The notes beneath the pieces are model-generated. The model worked only from the letters and a program-made list of their open reading frames with translations. It ran no database searches and had not been told where the DNA came from. Of a stretch of 7,947 nucleotides of DNA, positions 6,409-7,947 are shown one piece after another; positions within the stretch are counted from its first letter, which is position 1, and the number at the start of each line of letters is the position of its first letter. The position numbers and the translations under genes were made by a program. This DNA comes from JAKORR01 sp964608495 (GTDB taxonomy: Bacteria; Armatimonadota; Zipacnadia; Zipacnadales; FEN-943), in the NCBI GenBank assembly GCA_964608495.1, contig CAZSOQ010000242.1, forward strand, positions 1 to 7,947. Reading direction: 5' to 3'.

Positions 6409-7411
6409 GCCCGTGGCGGTCAGCCTGGTGGTGCCGGTCTACAACGAGGAGGAGTCTCTTCCGCGCCTGTTCGAGGCGCTGGAGGAGGTGGCCCCCCGGC
6501 TCCCGGGGCCGGTCGAGTACGTGTTCGTCAACGACAGCAGCCGCGATCGCTCCGGTGAGCTGCTCGCGGGCTTCCAGAGCCGGGTGGCCGCCGTGAAGGT
6601 GGTGGAGCTGGTCGCCAACTCCGGCCAGCACAATGCCGTGATGGCGGGCCTGCAGCAGGCCGAGGGCGCCATCGTCGTCACCCTCGACGCCGATCTGCAG
6701 AACCCGCCCTCGGAGATCCCCAAGCTCGTCGCCGCCGTCCAGGAGGGCCACGACGTCGTGGCCGGCTGGCGCCGCGCCCGTCACGATCCCCTCAGCCGCC
6801 GCATGGCGTCCTGGATCATGAACCGCGTCGTGGGCGCAGCCACGGGCCACTACCTGCACGACTATGGCTGCATGTTGCGCGCCTACTCCCGCCAGGTGGT
6901 GGACGCGATCAACCTCTGTCCCGAGCGCCACACCTTCCTGCCGGCTCTCGCCAATTCCTTCGCCGGGTCCGTGACTGAGGTCGAGGTGGCGCACGACGAG
7001 CGCCGGACGGGCCAGACCAAGTACTCCTGGGTCAAGCTCTGGCGGCTCAACCTGGACCTGCTCACCAGCATCAGCACCCTGCCGCTGCACTGGGTCAGCC
7101 TGGCGGGGCTGGTCCTGGCTCTGGTGGGCATGGCCTTCGCCCTGTTCCTGATGGTCCGGCGCCTGCTCGTGGGCCCCGAGGTCGAGGGCGTCTTCACCCT
7201 CTTCGCCATCCTCTTCTTCTTCGTCGGCGTCCAGATCTTCGCCGTCGGCTTCCTCGCCGAGTACCTCACGCGCATCTACGAGGAGGTGCGCGCCAGGCCC
7301 AAGTACCTTGTCCGCGAGGTGCGGCGCCGGCAACCGGCCTGGGCCGAGCAGGACCGACCGACGGGCGAGTCCGCGCCGATGCGCGGCGACGCCCCGGAGG
7401 GCAGCCCATGA
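6398..7411 (+). CDS. arnC: ArnC-like undecaprenyl-phosphate 4-deoxy-4-formamido-L-arabinose transferase
   Basis: The 337-residue protein is a membrane-anchored GT2 enzyme, close in length to E. coli ArnC (about 322). It should move the formylated aminoarabinose from UDP to undecaprenyl phosphate on the cytoplasmic face. Seen in order: SLVVPVYNEEESL (9-21) and VFVNDSSRDRS (42-52) for UDP binding; NSGQHNAVMAGL (74-85); DADLQNPPSEIPKLV (97-111) with the metal-binding DxD; HDYGCMLRAYSRQVVDAI (154-171), highly characteristic of ArnC rather than the DPM1-like relatives; RRTGQTKYS (202-210); then two membrane helices at about 232-254 and 264-290. The tail (310-337) is polar. ATG 6398 is chosen; a GGGAGG at 6380-6385 stands 12 bases upstream, rather far. 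A TTG at 6389 would be only three bases from it and is less likely. The start lies inside arnB and the stop overlaps arnA, which suggests coupled translation. Confidence 0.94.
   Translation: MSDEPVAVSLVVPVYNEEESLPRLFEALEEVAPRLPGPVEYVFVNDSSRDRSGELLAGFQSRVAAVKVVELVANSGQHNAVMAGLQQAEGAIVVTLDADLQNPPSEIPKLVAAVQEGHDVVAGWRRARHDPLSRRMASWIMNRVVGAATGHYLHDYGCMLRAYSRQVVDAINLCPERHTFLPALANSFAGSVTEVEVAHDERRTGQTKYSWVKLWRLNLDLLTSISTLPLHWVSLAGLVLALVGMAFALFLMVRRLLVGPEVEGVFTLFAILFFFVGVQIFAVGFLAEYLTRIYEEVRARPKYLVREVRRRQPAWAEQDRPTGESAPMRGDAPEGSP
7396..7401 (+). promoter_or_regulatory. Strong ribosome binding site of arnA
   Basis: GGAGGG lies six bases before ATG 7408, inside the end of arnC. It fixes the arnA start and, with the ATGA overlap, supports translational re-initiation from arnC. 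Confidence 0.8.
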
Positions 7412-7947
7412 GGATCGTCTGCATCACCTACCACCTCATCGGCCACGCGGCCCTGAGCTACCTCCTCGACGAAGCGCCCCTGCTTCCGGGCGCCGACGAC
7501 CAGGTGGTCGGCGTCTTCACCCACGAGGACGATCCCGACGAGGAGATCTGGTGGCCCTCCGTCGCCGACCTGGCGGAGGCTCACGGCGTGCCTGTCTGGG
7601 CTCCCGAGGACCTCAACGACCCCCAGTGGGCCGAGCGCCTCAGGGCCCTCGAGCCGGACATCATCATCAGCGGCTGGTACCGCCACCTCCTCAAGCGCCC
7701 CATCCTCGAGGTCCCGCCCCACGGCTGCCTCAATATGCACGGCTCCCTGCTCCCCAAGTACCGCGGGCGGGCGCCGGTCAACTGGGTGCTGGTGAACGGC
7801 GAGAGCGAGACGGGCATGACGCTGCACTACATGGTCGAGAGGGCCGACGCCGGGGACATCGTGGAGCAGGTCGCCGTGCTGATAGACCTCGAGGACACGG
7901 CGCTAGCCCTCTACCACAAGCTGGCGGCGGCGACCACCCAGACGCTC
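7408..7947 (+). CDS. arnA: ArnA-like formyltransferase domain, 5' part (runs off the right edge)
   Basis: The 180 visible codons make up most of a 10-formyl-tetrahydrofolate-dependent transferase domain. In E. coli this ArnA domain N-formylates UDP-L-Ara4N, which traps the sugar for ArnC. The catalytic triad of the family is intact: N109 and H111 in NMHGSLLPKYRGRAPVNW (109-126), and D147 in ERADAGDIV (144-152). LVNGESETGMTLHYMV (128-143) is almost the same as I recall for enterobacterial ArnA, as is the PSVADLAEAHGVPVWAPEDL stretch (50-69). Simple amino-sugar formyltransferases and methionyl-tRNA formyltransferase share the fold, but this wording favours ArnA. E. coli ArnA is about 660 residues, with a UDP-glucuronate decarboxylating dehydrogenase as the C-terminal half; whether that half is fused here cannot be seen. 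The gene overlaps arnC by four bases. Confidence 0.93.
   Translation, partial: MRIVCITYHLIGHAALSYLLDEAPLLPGADDQVVGVFTHEDDPDEEIWWPSVADLAEAHGVPVWAPEDLNDPQWAERLRALEPDIIISGWYRHLLKRPILEVPPHGCLNMHGSLLPKYRGRAPVNWVLVNGESETGMTLHYMVERADAGDIVEQVAVLIDLEDTALALYHKLAAATTQTL

Noticed and set aside
6158..7333. 391-codon minus-strand frame opposite arnB and arnC
   Set aside because: Antisense shadow with His/Asp/Gly/Gln-rich composition and no motifs.
1..7947. tRNA, rRNA, insertion sequences or phage genes
   Set aside because: None was seen on either strand; GC content and codon style are even throughout, with no sign of a recently transferred segment.

Overview
The window is uniformly GC-rich bacterial chromosome with tightly packed genes, all but the first on the plus strand. 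Type IV prepilin leader motifs, an H-X8-DG pseudopilin tail and an aminoarabinose lipid A (Arn) gene set point to a diderm bacterium. The pseudopilin is of a kind I associate with Armatimonadota, Planctomycetota and similar phyla, where such proteins exist in many copies. That placement is inference from protein style, not from a marker gene.

Layout. (1) Positions 1-377, minus strand: the 5' part of a gene for an exported, extremely Met/Gly/Pro-rich protein, with a good promoter at 446-474. (2) Positions 580-1227: a small prepilin-like protein starting at GTG. Its best promoter match would begin the mRNA almost at the start codon (possible leaderless mRNA). (3) Positions 1228-1459: a non-coding gap with three hairpin-forming inverted repeats, the last just upstream of the next ribosome binding site. 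(4) Positions 1460-3001: a full-length ComM/YifB AAA+ protein. (5) Positions 3002-3331: a 330-base gap with only short inverted repeats and no convincing promoter. (6) Positions 3332-7947: a compact cluster in the order arnT-arnB-arnC-arnA. The gene junctions are a 14-base gap, an 11-base overlap and a 4-base ATGA overlap, so arnB, arnC and arnA are probably translationally coupled. The last gene runs off the window.

How the genes work together. In the enterobacterial pathway ArnA oxidises UDP-glucuronate and later formylates UDP-L-Ara4N; ArnB transaminates the 4-keto-pentose between those steps; ArnC moves the formylated sugar to undecaprenyl phosphate; ArnT, after deformylation and flipping, transfers L-Ara4N to lipid A. 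Four of these roles are visible here. No deformylase (ArnD), flippase (ArnE/F) or UDP-glucose dehydrogenase lies in the window, and the dehydrogenase half of ArnA, if present, is beyond the right edge. Upstream, a pseudopilin next to ComM, a helicase known from natural transformation, is a suggestive but unproven pairing.

I did not find a wholly new system. The most unusual items are the Met-rich secreted protein, the possible leaderless prepilin mRNA, the hairpin before comM and the Arn cluster in what looks like a non-proteobacterial genome.
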